This document shows, piece by piece, positions 9,176-17,055 of a stretch of 64,000 bases of DNA. This DNA is from Marinibacterium anthonyi. Lineage in GTDB: Bacteria; Pseudomonadota; Alphaproteobacteria; Rhodobacterales; Rhodobacteraceae. A model generated the notes under the pieces. That model saw only the letters and a list, made by a program, of their open reading frames with translations. It was not told the DNA's origin and searched no databases. The position numbers were made by a program, and so were the translations under genes. The DNA is taken from positions 1-64,000 of the forward strand of contig CP031593.1 of NCBI GenBank assembly GCA_003217735.2, given 5' to 3'. Position 1 is the first letter of the stretch. Each line of letters begins with the position of its first letter.

Positions 9176-9389
9176 GACCTAGCAGATAGCGCAGCGCGGC
9201 GGCTGCGTGAAGGGGCATCGCCCGGTTATTGCGGTCGGCGAGGTCATGCCGCCGCTTGGGCTTAGACCCTTCAGATACAGCGATTTTTTGCCGCTTCGCA
9301 AATTCGACCTGTTGGCGTCGTATTATGGCATATTACACCGGTCATGATTTATGACATTCCCGACGCCCGATCCTGAGAGTTCCGCCGCG

Positions 9390-10991
9390 ATGGCCATCAC
9401 CGACCCCCGCCGACCCGTCCTGCTGTCCAACCCGATGCCGCGTCGCCGGTTCCTGGGGGCCGCCGCCGCCGGGCTGACCGCCCCGGCCCTCTGGCCCGGG
9501 CTGCCGGCCTTCGCCCAGACCACGGGCGAACCGTTTTCCTTCGACGCCCTGTCCGAGGACATGCGCAAGCTGTCCGAAAAGGTCTATCAGGACCCTGCGC
9601 CGATCGAAGGCTTCGTGGCCGATCTGGACTATGACGCCTACCAGCGGATCCGGTTCCGCCCCGATCACGCCCGATGGAACGCCGACGGCGTGGCTTTTCG
9701 GCTGCAGGCCTTCCATCCCGGCTGGCTGTTCAACACGCCGGTCAAGGTCCATGAGATCGTCGACGGCATCGACCAGGAGCTGACCTTTACCTCGTCGGAT
9801 TTCGAATATGACGACGCGGATCTGGCGGCGTCGATCCCGCCGGACACGCCGATCCCTGGGGTGGCGGGGTTCCGGGTGCACACGCCGCTGAACCGGGCCG
9901 ACATCTTTGACGAAATGGTGGTGTTCCAGGGGGCCAGCTATTTCCGGGCGCTGGGGCGCGGCAACAGCTATGGGCTGAGCGCGCGGGGCCTGGCGCTGAA
10001 CACCGGCCTGCCGGATGGCGAGGAATTTCCCCGGTTTACCGATTTCTGGCTGCAGCGGCCGAACCCCGGGGACCGGACGCTGACGCTTTACGCGGCGCTG
10101 GACAGCCCGTCGGTGACCGGGGCCTACCGGTTTGTGATCACACCCGGCGAGACGACGCAGATGGACGTCACCGCGCGGGTCTTCATGCGCAAGGCGGTGA
10201 CCGAGGTGGGCATCGCGCCGCTGACGTCGATGTTCCTGTTCGGCGGCGCCGACATGGGCGGGTTCGACGATTACCGCGCGGCCGTGCATGACAGCGAGGC
10301 GCTGGTGGTCAACATGGCCTCGGGCGAGACGGTGTACCGCGCGCTGAACAATCCGTCGCAGCTGGGCAATTCCTATCTTGAGGCCGAGAACCCCAAAAGC
10401 TTCGGCCTGGTACAGCGCAGCCGCGCGTTCGAGGATTACCTGGATGCGCAGGCCCATTACGGCAAGCGGCCTTCGCTTATGGTCCAGCCACTGGGTGACT
10501 GGGGCAAGGGCGCGGTGCGCCTGGTCGAGATCCCGTCGGACTTCGAGGTCAACGACAATATCGTCGCCTACTGGGTGCCCGAGGGCAAGCGGCGCGCCGG
10601 CGATGCGCTGGACCTGTCGTACCGGCTGAACTGGGGGATGAACCCGCCGGGGGCGGCGCCGAAGGATCTGGCCCGGGTGGTGCGCACGCGTGCAGGCGAA
10701 GGCGGTGTCGCCGGGGTCGAGACCAAGGGCGACACGCGCAAGTTCGTGATCGACTTTGCGGGCGGCCTTCTGGGCAGCCTGCCGCGCGATGCCGAGGTCA
10801 AGCCGGTGGTCGAGGTGAACGGCGGCGAGGTGTCCGAGACGGTGCTGAGCCCGGTGGATGGCAAGGACATCTGGCGGCTGGTGCTTGAGGTCAAGGCCAG
10901 GCAGGGCGACGTGGTGGAACTGCGCGCGGCGATCGCGGGCTATGACCGGACGCTGACCGAAACCTGGGCCTACCAGTGGATCGACGCCTGA
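9390..10991 (+). CDS. Periplasmic glucan protein OpgG/OpgD family (MdoG), Tat-exported
   Basis: The protein is about 530 residues and matches MdoG/OpgG (PF04349): the N-terminal sandwich has FSFDALSEDMRKLS, YDAYQRIRF and VKVHEIVDGI, and the C-terminal part has LDLSYRLNWG and DFAGGLLGSLP. OpgG/OpgD proteins act in the periplasm on osmoregulated beta-1,2-linked glucan backbones, and some members are now known to be glycoside hydrolases (GH186). A twin-arginine signal, PRRRFLGAAAAGL ending near AFAQ, is clear. In-frame starts occur at 9351, 9390 and 9435; none has a strong ribosome site, and 9390 gives a signal peptide of reasonable length. No opgH synthase is next to it, which favours a degradative or remodelling role in this glucan locus. 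Confidence 0.85.
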   Translation: MAITDPRRPVLLSNPMPRRRFLGAAAAGLTAPALWPGLPAFAQTTGEPFSFDALSEDMRKLSEKVYQDPAPIEGFVADLDYDAYQRIRFRPDHARWNADGVAFRLQAFHPGWLFNTPVKVHEIVDGIDQELTFTSSDFEYDDADLAASIPPDTPIPGVAGFRVHTPLNRADIFDEMVVFQGASYFRALGRGNSYGLSARGLALNTGLPDGEEFPRFTDFWLQRPNPGDRTLTLYAALDSPSVTGAYRFVITPGETTQMDVTARVFMRKAVTEVGIAPLTSMFLFGGADMGGFDDYRAAVHDSEALVVNMASGETVYRALNNPSQLGNSYLEAENPKSFGLVQRSRAFEDYLDAQAHYGKRPSLMVQPLGDWGKGAVRLVEIPSDFEVNDNIVAYWVPEGKRRAGDALDLSYRLNWGMNPPGAAPKDLARVVRTRAGEGGVAGVETKGDTRKFVIDFAGGLLGSLPRDAEVKPVVEVNGGEVSETVLSPVDGKDIWRLVLEVKARQGDVVELRAAIAGYDRTLTETWAYQWIDA

Positions 10992-11008
10992 GGCTGGACG
11001 TAAACGAG

Positions 11009-11031
11009 TCATTGGCATATATTGCCAATGA
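11009..11031. promoter_or_regulatory. Perfect palindrome upstream of parD, probable ParD operator
   Basis: TCATTGGCA at 11009-11017 is exactly mirrored by TGCCAATGA at 11023-11031 around a TATAT core. It lies 17 bases before the parD start codon, where ParD-ParE complexes normally bind to repress their own operon. A ribosome site (GGAGG, 11039-11043) follows. Confidence 0.75.
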
Positions 11032-11048
11032 CCTGAACGGAGGCTTCC

Positions 11049-11327
11049 ATGGCGACGCGTAACGTAGTGCTGACCGATCTGCAGTCGCGGTTCATCGACG
11101 ACCTCGTGGCGACGGGGCGGTATCAGAATGCGTCCGAAGCGCTGCGCGCCGGGCTGCGGCTGCTTGAGCGGGAAGAGACCGAGATGCAGGAGCTGAAAGT
11201 GCGCCTGAGCCGGGGTGTCGCGCAGGCGCGGGCCGGGGCATTCGCCGAAGGGTCCGGCGAAGAGGCGATGCGGCGGGTGTTTTCCGCGTCGACATCCGCA
11301 TCCGGGATGGCACGTCCGAAATCGTGA
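11049..11327 (+). CDS. parD: ParD-family antitoxin (ribbon-helix-helix)
   Basis: This 92-residue protein begins with a ribbon-helix-helix domain (RNVVLTDLQSRFIDDLVATGRYQNASEALRAGLRLLE compressed here to its features: one beta strand, two helices and a G-R-Y-x-N-A-S-E turn typical of ParD). The C-terminal half is the expected flexible toxin-binding tail. A GGAGG ribosome site lies 5 bases upstream. Its stop overlaps the toxin start as GTGA. It neutralises ParE and represses the operon through the palindrome just upstream. On a plasmid it probably acts in replicon maintenance. Confidence 0.88.
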   Translation: MATRNVVLTDLQSRFIDDLVATGRYQNASEALRAGLRLLEREETEMQELKVRLSRGVAQARAGAFAEGSGEEAMRRVFSASTSASGMARPKS

Positions 11328-11659
11328 TACGCCCGATACGCCCCTGGGTTCTGACGCTGCAGGCCGAAGCGGCCCTGCGCGAGATCGCGGACTGGACGAT
11401 CGAGACCTTTGGCGAACGCCAGGCGCAGATCTATGCCGAGGATCTGATCGCGGCCTGTGCGGATGCGGCGGCGGGCCGGGCCTTGGCGCGCGATTGCCGG
11501 CGGCTGGTGGATCCCGACCTGCCCGAGGATCTGAAGTTCCTGCGGTCGGGCCAGCATTACATCGTTTTCATAGACGACCCCGACCGGCTGGTCGTGGTGG
11601 ATGTCCTGCATGTGCGCAGCGATCTGCCGCGCCGGCTGGCCGCCCTGCAGGACAGGTGA
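11324..11659 (+). CDS. parE: ParE-family toxin
   Basis: This 111-residue protein has the RelE/ParE fold pattern: L-T-x-x-A-E-A-A-L-R-E-I near the start, FGERQAQIYAEDL in the first helices, and a C-terminal GQHYIVFIDD then VVVDVLHVRSDLPRRL. ParE toxins poison DNA gyrase. The start is a GTG inside the parD stop region, so translation is coupled. The typical ParE C-terminal histidine and arginines (HVRSD) are present, so it looks intact. A strong terminator hairpin follows immediately. Confidence 0.86.
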   Translation: MIRPIRPWVLTLQAEAALREIADWTIETFGERQAQIYAEDLIAACADAAAGRALARDCRRLVDPDLPEDLKFLRSGQHYIVFIDDPDRLVVVDVLHVRSDLPRRLAALQDR

Positions 11660-11660
11660 A

Positions 11661-11684
11661 GGGCGGGGCAACCCCGCCCCCTTT
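11661..11684. terminator. Terminator hairpin between parE and tctC
   Basis: GGGCGGGG at 11661-11668 pairs perfectly with CCCCGCCC at 11672-11679 around a CAA loop, followed by CCTTT on the plus strand. It lies directly after the parE stop and 3 bases before the tctC stop on the other strand, so it can end both convergent transcripts. Confidence 0.75.
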
Positions 11685-11686
11685 GG

Positions 11687-12655
11687 TCATTTCCCCTTGA
11701 CGCCGGCGGCGGTGATCAGCGGTTCCCACACGCCGATCTGCTTTTCGACGAAGGCGGTGTAATCCTCGGCCGACATGTCGGCATGGGTGATGCCAAGGTC
11801 CTGCAGCTGGGCCTGGACTTCGGGCAGGGCCAGCACGGCCAGGACGGTTTCGTGGATCTTGGCCGCGGTCTCGTCCGGGATTCCGTCGGGGCCGGTCAGG
11901 CCGACCCAGTTCTCGATCACGATGTCATAGCCCTGTTCGGAAAATGTCGGCACATCCGGCATGCCCGGGAACCGCTGCGAGGCCGCGATGGCGATCGCCA
12001 CCGCCTCGCCGTCCTCGATCATCTCGGAATTCTGGGCGACCATGTCGTAGAACGTGTCCAGCACGCCGGCGCGGAAATCCTGGATGGCCGGCGCGGACCC
12101 CTGGTAGGGAATGTGCAGCGTTTCCACGTCCAGCTTGGCATCGACCGCCTCGCCCAGGATGTGGCTGATCGACCCGACACCGGACGACCCGTACGAGATC
12201 GAGTGATCCTTGGCGGCTGCGACGAATTCGGCGACCGTGGTGATGCCGCTGTCGGGCTTGACGAACAGCCCGGGGGCCGAGGCGCCGATATAGACGATGT
12301 GGCTGAAATCCTCCATCGGGGCATAGGGCAGTTCGGCGAACTGGGTCGGCGCGATGGTGAACGGCGCGTTGTTGGCGATCATCAGCGTGGTGCCGTCCGG
12401 GTCCTGGTCGGCGACGTAATCGGCGGCCACGGTGCCGGCCGCGCCGGGGCGGTTGTCGACCACGGCCTTCTGGCCAAAGCTTTCGTCCAGGTGCTTGGCC
12501 AGCAGCCGCGCCACCAGGTCCGACGTGCCGCCCGGCGGAAAGGTGACCACGATGCGCACCGGATCGTCGGTCCAGGCGCCGGGGTCGGCGATGGCGGTGA
12601 CGGGGACAAGCGCGGTTGCCAGAAGGGCGAGGCGGGGAAGGGTGAGGGGACGCAT
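11687..12655 (-). CDS. tctC: TTT transporter substrate-binding protein (TctC/Bug family)
   Basis: This 322-residue periplasmic protein has an N-terminal signal peptide (cleavage after about residue 23, TAIAD) and the TctC fold. Hallmarks are VTFPPGGTSDLVAR, the VVDNRPGAAGT loop, and YGSSGVGSISHI with HIPYQGSAPAIQD. TctC proteins capture carboxylates or other small organic molecules for the TctA/TctB membrane pair. It is the last gene of uraD-uraH-tctB-tctA-tctC, 26 bases after tctA. That operon suggests a purine-breakdown intermediate or related ureide or carboxylate as ligand, but TctC ligands are not predictable by sequence. Confidence 0.9.
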   Translation of the reverse strand: MRPLTLPRLALLATALVPVTAIADPGAWTDDPVRIVVTFPPGGTSDLVARLLAKHLDESFGQKAVVDNRPGAAGTVAADYVADQDPDGTTLMIANNAPFTIAPTQFAELPYAPMEDFSHIVYIGASAPGLFVKPDSGITTVAEFVAAAKDHSISYGSSGVGSISHILGEAVDAKLDVETLHIPYQGSAPAIQDFRAGVLDTFYDMVAQNSEMIEDGEAVAIAIAASQRFPGMPDVPTFSEQGYDIVIENWVGLTGPDGIPDETAAKIHETVLAVLALPEVQAQLQDLGITHADMSAEDYTAFVEKQIGVWEPLITAAGVKGK

Positions 12656-12681
12656 GAAAGGACCTTTCGGCTGGGCTGGGA

Positions 12682-14187
12682 TTACTCGGTCGCCGGGACG
12701 CGCTGCCGCTTGCCGCGGAAGGTGGACCAGAGACCGTAAAGAAGGATGCAGGCGGTAATGGCGATCAGCGTGCCGCTGATCGGGCGTTCGATGAACACCA
12801 TCGGATCGCCGCGCGACAGCAGCAGCGCGCGGCGCAGCTGTTCTTCCATCATCGGACCAAGGACAAATCCGATCAGCAGCGGCGCCGGTTCGAAGCGGAA
12901 CAGCTTCATCAGGTAGCCGGCGAGGCCGAAGATCAGGGTCAGCCAGATGTCGAACACGTTGTTGTTCAGCGAATAGACCCCGATGCAGATCAGCACGACG
13001 ATGGCCGGGTACATCAGGCGATAGGGGATCTGCAGCAGCTTCACCCACATGCCGATCAGCGGCAGGTTCAGGACCAGCAATATGATGTTGCCCACCAGGA
13101 AACTGGCCACCAGCCCCCAGAACAGGTCCGCATGTTCCGTCAGGATGCGCGGCCCCGGCGTGATCCCGTGGATCATCAGCGCGCCGATCACCATGGCCAT
13201 CGACGCCGATCCCGGCACGCCCAGCGTCAGCGTCGGGATAAAGGCGGTCTGCGTGGCCGAGTTGTTGGCCGATTCCGGCACCGCGACGCCTTCGACGGCG
13301 CCCTTGCCGAAATTGGCCGCGTTCGGCGACACCTTCTTTTCGACCGCATAGCCCACGGCCGACGCGACGGTCTGCCCGGTGCCCGGCAGCGCGCCGAAGA
13401 AGGACCCGATCAGCCCGCCGCGCCAGATCGGCCCCCAGGCGGCCTTCCATTCGGCCCGTGTCGGGTAGAACTGGGCGAAATCGATCTTTTGCCGGCCACG
13501 GCCTTCCTTGTTGGCCATGATCGAGGAGATCAGCTCGCCCACCCCGAACAGGCCCATGGCGACGATCACCAGGTGCACGCCGTCGCGCAGTTCGGGGATA
13601 CCCATGGTGAACCGCAGGTCGCCGGTGGTCAGGTCGATGCCGACGGTGGCCAGCATCAGCCCCGCGAAGACCATGGCGATGCCCTTCAGCGCGCCGCCGT
13701 TCGACACGGCCGAGGCGGCGATCAGCCCCAGCAGGATCACCGAAAAGTATTCCGCCGGTCCGAAGTTCAGCGCCAGCCGGGCCAGGGCGGGGGACAGGAC
13801 GGCCATGACGACCATGCCGATCATGCCGCCGCCGAAGGACGCGATGGAGGTGATGAAAAGCGCGACTCCGGCCCGCCCGTTCCGGGCCATCGGATAGCCG
13901 TCGATGCAGGTGATCGATGACGACGGCGTGCCCGGGATGTTCATCAGGATCGACGCGATCGACCCGCCGTATTCCGCGCCGTAATAGACGCCCGCGATCA
14001 TGACGATGGCGGCGGTCGGGTCCAGGTAGAAGGTCAGCGGCAGGATCATCGCGATGGCGGCCATCGATCCGATACCGGGCAGGACGCCGATGAAAGTGCC
14101 AAGGAAACAGCCGACAAAGCAGTACAGCAGGACCGAAGGCGCCAGGATCGTCATCAGGCCGTTCCCGAAGTTCGACAGGATGTCCAT
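12682..14187 (-). CDS. tctA: TTT transporter large membrane subunit TctA
   Basis: This 501-residue membrane protein has about a dozen hydrophobic segments and the TctA signature regions FLGTFIGVLPGIGSMAAIAMILPLTF-like (residues about 30-55), YGGSIASILMNIPGTPSS and a second inverted-repeat copy FFGALPGTGQTVASA with FIPTLTLGVPGSASMA. The duplicated P-G-x-G and G-x-P-G-S/T motifs form the substrate site in this family. The start at 14187 lies 2 bases after the tctB stop. It works with TctB and a TctC binding protein as a cation-driven importer. Confidence 0.92.
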   Translation of the reverse strand: MDILSNFGNGLMTILAPSVLLYCFVGCFLGTFIGVLPGIGSMAAIAMILPLTFYLDPTAAIVMIAGVYYGAEYGGSIASILMNIPGTPSSSITCIDGYPMARNGRAGVALFITSIASFGGGMIGMVVMAVLSPALARLALNFGPAEYFSVILLGLIAASAVSNGGALKGIAMVFAGLMLATVGIDLTTGDLRFTMGIPELRDGVHLVIVAMGLFGVGELISSIMANKEGRGRQKIDFAQFYPTRAEWKAAWGPIWRGGLIGSFFGALPGTGQTVASAVGYAVEKKVSPNAANFGKGAVEGVAVPESANNSATQTAFIPTLTLGVPGSASMAMVIGALMIHGITPGPRILTEHADLFWGLVASFLVGNIILLVLNLPLIGMWVKLLQIPYRLMYPAIVVLICIGVYSLNNNVFDIWLTLIFGLAGYLMKLFRFEPAPLLIGFVLGPMMEEQLRRALLLSRGDPMVFIERPISGTLIAITACILLYGLWSTFRGKRQRVPATE

Positions 14188-14189
14188 TC

Positions 14190-14663
14190 TCAGACCCCCC
14201 TGATCGCGCGGAACGGCAGGCCGAGCGCCTGGATGAACAGCACCCAGGCCAGCAGGCCCATGAAGGCACCCAAGGCGATCTTGCCCCACCAGGGAAGCGT
14301 CCGGTCGGGGGCGCTGGCCACCAGGGTGGTCAGGAAGGCGGCGGGCAACAGGCCGAAGCGGTCGGCGGTCAGCGCGAAGGTCGCCAGCGACCCGCCGATG
14401 GCCAAAAAGGACACCCAGTCGGGCCGTTCCGCCAGCCCGTCGGACCGCAGGTCCTGCACGATGATGGCGACGGACAGCACGATCAGGATCGCGCCGGAAA
14501 AGAACGGGAAGGCGCCGGTGCCCGGCCGGAACGGCGTGCCAAGGCCCAGCTCGAGCCCGCCGATCATGAAATAGATCGACAGCGCGACCAGAACGCCGCC
14601 GCCCACGGCGCCCCACCAGGCGTGCGGGCGATCCCATTCGGTTTCCTGTGGTGTTTCGGTCAT
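14190..14663 (-). CDS. tctB: TTT transporter small membrane subunit TctB
   Basis: This 157-residue protein has four hydrophobic helices, as expected for TctB, and the family motif LGLGTPFRPGTGAFPFF after the first helix. The start chosen (MTETPQETEW) at 14663 lies 1 base after the uraH stop; a longer frame would overlap uraH. Its close packing between uraH and tctA is the main evidence that the transporter and the ureide enzymes form one operon. Confidence 0.88.
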   Translation of the reverse strand: MTETPQETEWDRPHAWWGAVGGGVLVALSIYFMIGGLELGLGTPFRPGTGAFPFFSGAILIVLSVAIIVQDLRSDGLAERPDWVSFLAIGGSLATFALTADRFGLLPAAFLTTLVASAPDRTLPWWGKIALGAFMGLLAWVLFIQALGLPFRAIRGV

Positions 14664-14664
14664 G

Positions 14665-15027
14665 TCATAGCCCTCCGCGAAACAGCGAATATCCCCATGC
14701 CGTGAACTTGAACGGCAGGTGATAATGCTGACGGGCATTGGCGACGCCGAAATGGTATTTCACCGTGTCAAGGAACGGCAGCGCGCCGGGGTCCGGGGCC
14801 TTGCCCGCGAAATAGGCGCCGACGTCGAATTCCGCGACATAAGTGCCTTCGGTGATGCCGTCGCCCTGCACGGTCGGATGAACGAAAAGCCCGCTTTCCC
14901 CGCAAGGGCCGGCGGCCAGCAACCGGGCAATGTCGCCGTCCAGGCGGATCAGGCGGACGGCCAGCCCCTCGGCCGGGCGGCCCGAGGCCACGTCGACCGC
15001 GTGGATGGAAATGCCCCCGGCGGTCAT
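14665..15027 (-). CDS. uraH: 5-hydroxyisourate hydrolase (transthyretin-related protein)
   Basis: The 120-residue size, the start ISIHAVDVASGRPAEGL and the block YHFGVANARQHYHLPFKF are those of transthyretin-related proteins, which hydrolyse 5-hydroxyisourate in purine breakdown. Active-site His near residue 9 and the later HYHLP histidines are present. The C terminus is unusual: the family normally ends in YRGS, but this protein ends in GYSLFRGGL, so the last motif is changed and one residue longer. It overlaps uraD by ATGA, which supports the assigned pathway step. Activity may still be altered by the tail. Confidence 0.88.
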   Translation of the reverse strand: MTAGGISIHAVDVASGRPAEGLAVRLIRLDGDIARLLAAGPCGESGLFVHPTVQGDGITEGTYVAEFDVGAYFAGKAPDPGALPFLDTVKYHFGVANARQHYHLPFKFTAWGYSLFRGGL

Positions 15028-15551
15028 GACAGCACCATTCCGCAGGCGGCCATCACGCGGGCGCGGCTGACCGAGGCGATCTCTTCGCAGGTTCTGGTCA
15101 TCTCTTCGTCGTGGCTGGCGGCAAGCCGCCTTTCGAACGTGTCGAGCAGCGTGGCCAGGTTCGGCAGGCGGTGCAGCGCGGCGATGAAGGGAAAGCCGAA
15201 CTTGTCCCGGTAGCGCAGGTTCAGATCGTCCAGCCGGGCGCGGTCGGCAGGGCCGAGGCCGGTCAGGCCAAGGCGGCCCTGTTCGGTCTGGGAATGGCGC
15301 GTCATCGTTTCGGGCGCGGGTGGCGCCAGTTCGGGATGACCCTGGAACAGCGCGACCCGTCCCAGCGTGCTGAGGTTCAGGATCTCGGCCCGGATCGCAT
15401 CGGCAAGCGCTGTCGGATCGGCAAAGGGCCGTCGGCCAGCGACGGCGGCGGCCAGCACCGGCGCGCGTTCGATGAAGGGCAGGATCAGCCCGGCCGCCTC
15501 GGCGGCGGTGGCACGGTTCAGCGCGTCGATGTCGAGGCTGTGGGGGGCCAT
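15024..15551 (-). CDS. uraD: OHCU decarboxylase
   Basis: This 175-residue, all-helical protein matches 2-oxo-4-hydroxy-4-carboxy-5-ureidoimidazoline decarboxylase, which turns the UraH product into S-allantoin. Diagnostic parts are FQGHPELAPP with the catalytic His, SQTEQGRLGL with the conserved Glu, and LNLRYRDKFGFPFIAAL. It is the first gene of the operon with uraH and the TTT transporter, and a LysR regulator is transcribed away from it. No urate oxidase or allantoinase lies in the window, so the pathway must be completed elsewhere. Confidence 0.9.
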   Translation of the reverse strand: MAPHSLDIDALNRATAAEAAGLILPFIERAPVLAAAVAGRRPFADPTALADAIRAEILNLSTLGRVALFQGHPELAPPAPETMTRHSQTEQGRLGLTGLGPADRARLDDLNLRYRDKFGFPFIAALHRLPNLATLLDTFERRLAASHDEEMTRTCEEIASVSRARVMAACGMVLS

Positions 15552-15651
15552 TGGGGTGATCCTTTCGCGGTTGCAGAAAGGCTAGCAAGGCAGATCGTTG
15601 CCAACTATGGCAAAATAAGTGATCCTGCGTTCTGGAAACGAGAATGGTTTG

Positions 15652-16587
15652 ATGTCGCTTCACCTGCTGCCCCGCCCTCTCAGGTACGTTTTGGCCGTGG
15701 CCGAACACGGTTCGGTCCAGGCGGCGTCGCGGGCGACGGGAATCGCGGCGTCGGCCATCGACCGGCATATCCACGCGCTGGAGGACGCCAGCGATACACC
15801 GCTGTTCGAACGGCTGCCCCGGGGGATGCGGCCCACGGCGGCGGGCGAGGCGGTGATCGTCATGGCGCGGCGCTGGCTGGCGGATGCCGAGCGGCTGGAA
15901 GACGGTCTGCAGGAGATGCGCGGCCAGGAACACGGGACCGTGCGGCTGGCGGCGATGGACAGCCTGGCGAACGGGGTGTTGCCGGAACTGGTGGCCTGGG
16001 TGCAGGCGGAGCATCCGCGGATCAGGCTGGCGGTGGATATCGTCACCCCGGCCGATGCGGCGCGGGCGCTGGATGACGGCACGGCGGATGCGGTGCTGGC
16101 CTTCAACCTGCCGCAGCAGCGGTATCAGCACCGGATCTGGACGGCGGATCTGCCGTTTGGCGTGGTCGTGGCGCCCGGCCATCCGCTGGCCGCGCGCGAC
16201 CTGGTGACGCTGACCGCGCTGGCCGATTTCCCGACCGCATCGCAAAGCGCGCTGTTGCCGGTGCGGCAGTACCTGGATGCGCGGTTCGGCTGGCTGTTTT
16301 CGCAGAACGCGCCGGTGCTGGTGACCAATTCGCTGCAATTGCTGAAGCAGGCGGTCGGGCAGGGCGACCTGGCGATCCTGACGTCGGAACTGGACGTGCT
16401 GCCCGAGCTTGAGACGGGGCAATTGGTCTTTCTGCCGCTGGTGGAGTCCGGGCTGCGCCCGCAGACGATTTCCGTGGCGATCGACACGCGCCGGCCACTG
16501 ACGCGGGTGACCCGCGTGGTGTCCGAACGCGCGGCCGAGGTGATGGCCGCGCGGCTGGCTGATGTGCGGGCGGGGGGCAGGGCCTAG
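15652..16587 (+). CDS. LysR-family transcriptional regulator
   Basis: This 311-residue protein has an N-terminal winged helix (LRYVLAVAEHGSVQAASRATGIAASAIDRHIHALE) pattern typical of LysR, in which the second helix and the HI-x-x-L-E recognition helix end are clear, followed by a periplasmic-binding-like effector domain. I start it at the ATG of MSLHLLPRP (15652) because an upstream ATG at 15619 adds residues unrelated to the family. It is divergent from uraD, with 100 bases between them, so it most likely controls the uraDH-tct operon in response to a ureide or purine compound. Its 3' end overlaps the opposing GFA gene end by 4 bases. Confidence 0.87.
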   Translation: MSLHLLPRPLRYVLAVAEHGSVQAASRATGIAASAIDRHIHALEDASDTPLFERLPRGMRPTAAGEAVIVMARRWLADAERLEDGLQEMRGQEHGTVRLAAMDSLANGVLPELVAWVQAEHPRIRLAVDIVTPADAARALDDGTADAVLAFNLPQQRYQHRIWTADLPFGVVVAPGHPLAARDLVTLTALADFPTASQSALLPVRQYLDARFGWLFSQNAPVLVTNSLQLLKQAVGQGDLAILTSELDVLPELETGQLVFLPLVESGLRPQTISVAIDTRRPLTRVTRVVSERAAEVMAARLADVRAGGRA

Positions 16588-16994
16588 CGGTTGGGCATCC
16601 CGTCCAGGCCCGGCACGTCCTCAAGATCGTGATCCCAGCCGGCGCGGCTGGACAGGCAGATGTGGTTGAAGGGCCGGATGTCGGGTTCGGTATCCAGGCT
16701 GCCGGCCGGGATCGACACGCGGCTGCCATCCGGCGCGACCCGGGGCAGGGCGGATCCGCAGGTGCCGCAGAAGGCCTTGCCAAAGCGGGTTTCGGGGAGC
16801 GCATAGGTACGCACCATGTCTTCGCCCGAAAGCCAGGTGAAATCCGCGTCGAACGCAAACAGGTTCGACGCATGGGCCGACCCCGTCACCTTGCGGCAGC
16901 GCGAACAATGGCACAGGTAGAAGGCGCTGAAGCTGCCTTCGATCCGGTAGGTCACGGCGCCGCAGAGGCAGGAGCCGGTGTTGGTTTCGGTCAT
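16584..16994 (-). CDS. GFA-family zinc-binding protein
   Basis: This 136-residue protein carries the glutathione-dependent formaldehyde-activating (GFA) fold pattern: GSCLCGAV near the N terminus, LCHCSRCRKVTGSAHASN, and AFCGTCGSAL. These cysteines are the structural and catalytic zinc ligands. The start at 16994 (MTETNTGSC) was chosen because homology begins there. Most GFA proteins have no proven activity, so formaldehyde chemistry should not be assumed. It lies 61 bases downstream of the RpiR regulator gene on the same strand and may share its transcript. Confidence 0.82.
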   Translation of the reverse strand: MTETNTGSCLCGAVTYRIEGSFSAFYLCHCSRCRKVTGSAHASNLFAFDADFTWLSGEDMVRTYALPETRFGKAFCGTCGSALPRVAPDGSRVSIPAGSLDTEPDIRPFNHICLSSRAGWDHDLEDVPGLDGMPNR

Positions 16995-17055
16995 TGATCG
17001 CCCTCGTGTTCCGACGTGATATTGATAGCCGCGCCGGGGCGCCGATGGCAAAGGA

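Noticed and set aside
9341-9355. GTCAT/ATGAC dyad at the upstream start of the OpgG-type gene as an operator
   Set aside because: Arms are only five bases and it overlaps a doubtful start codon; not strong enough to report as a site.
11687-14269. A single 860-codon frame covering tctC and part of tctA
   Set aside because: The frame passes through tctA out of register; tctC has its own start and signal peptide at 12655.
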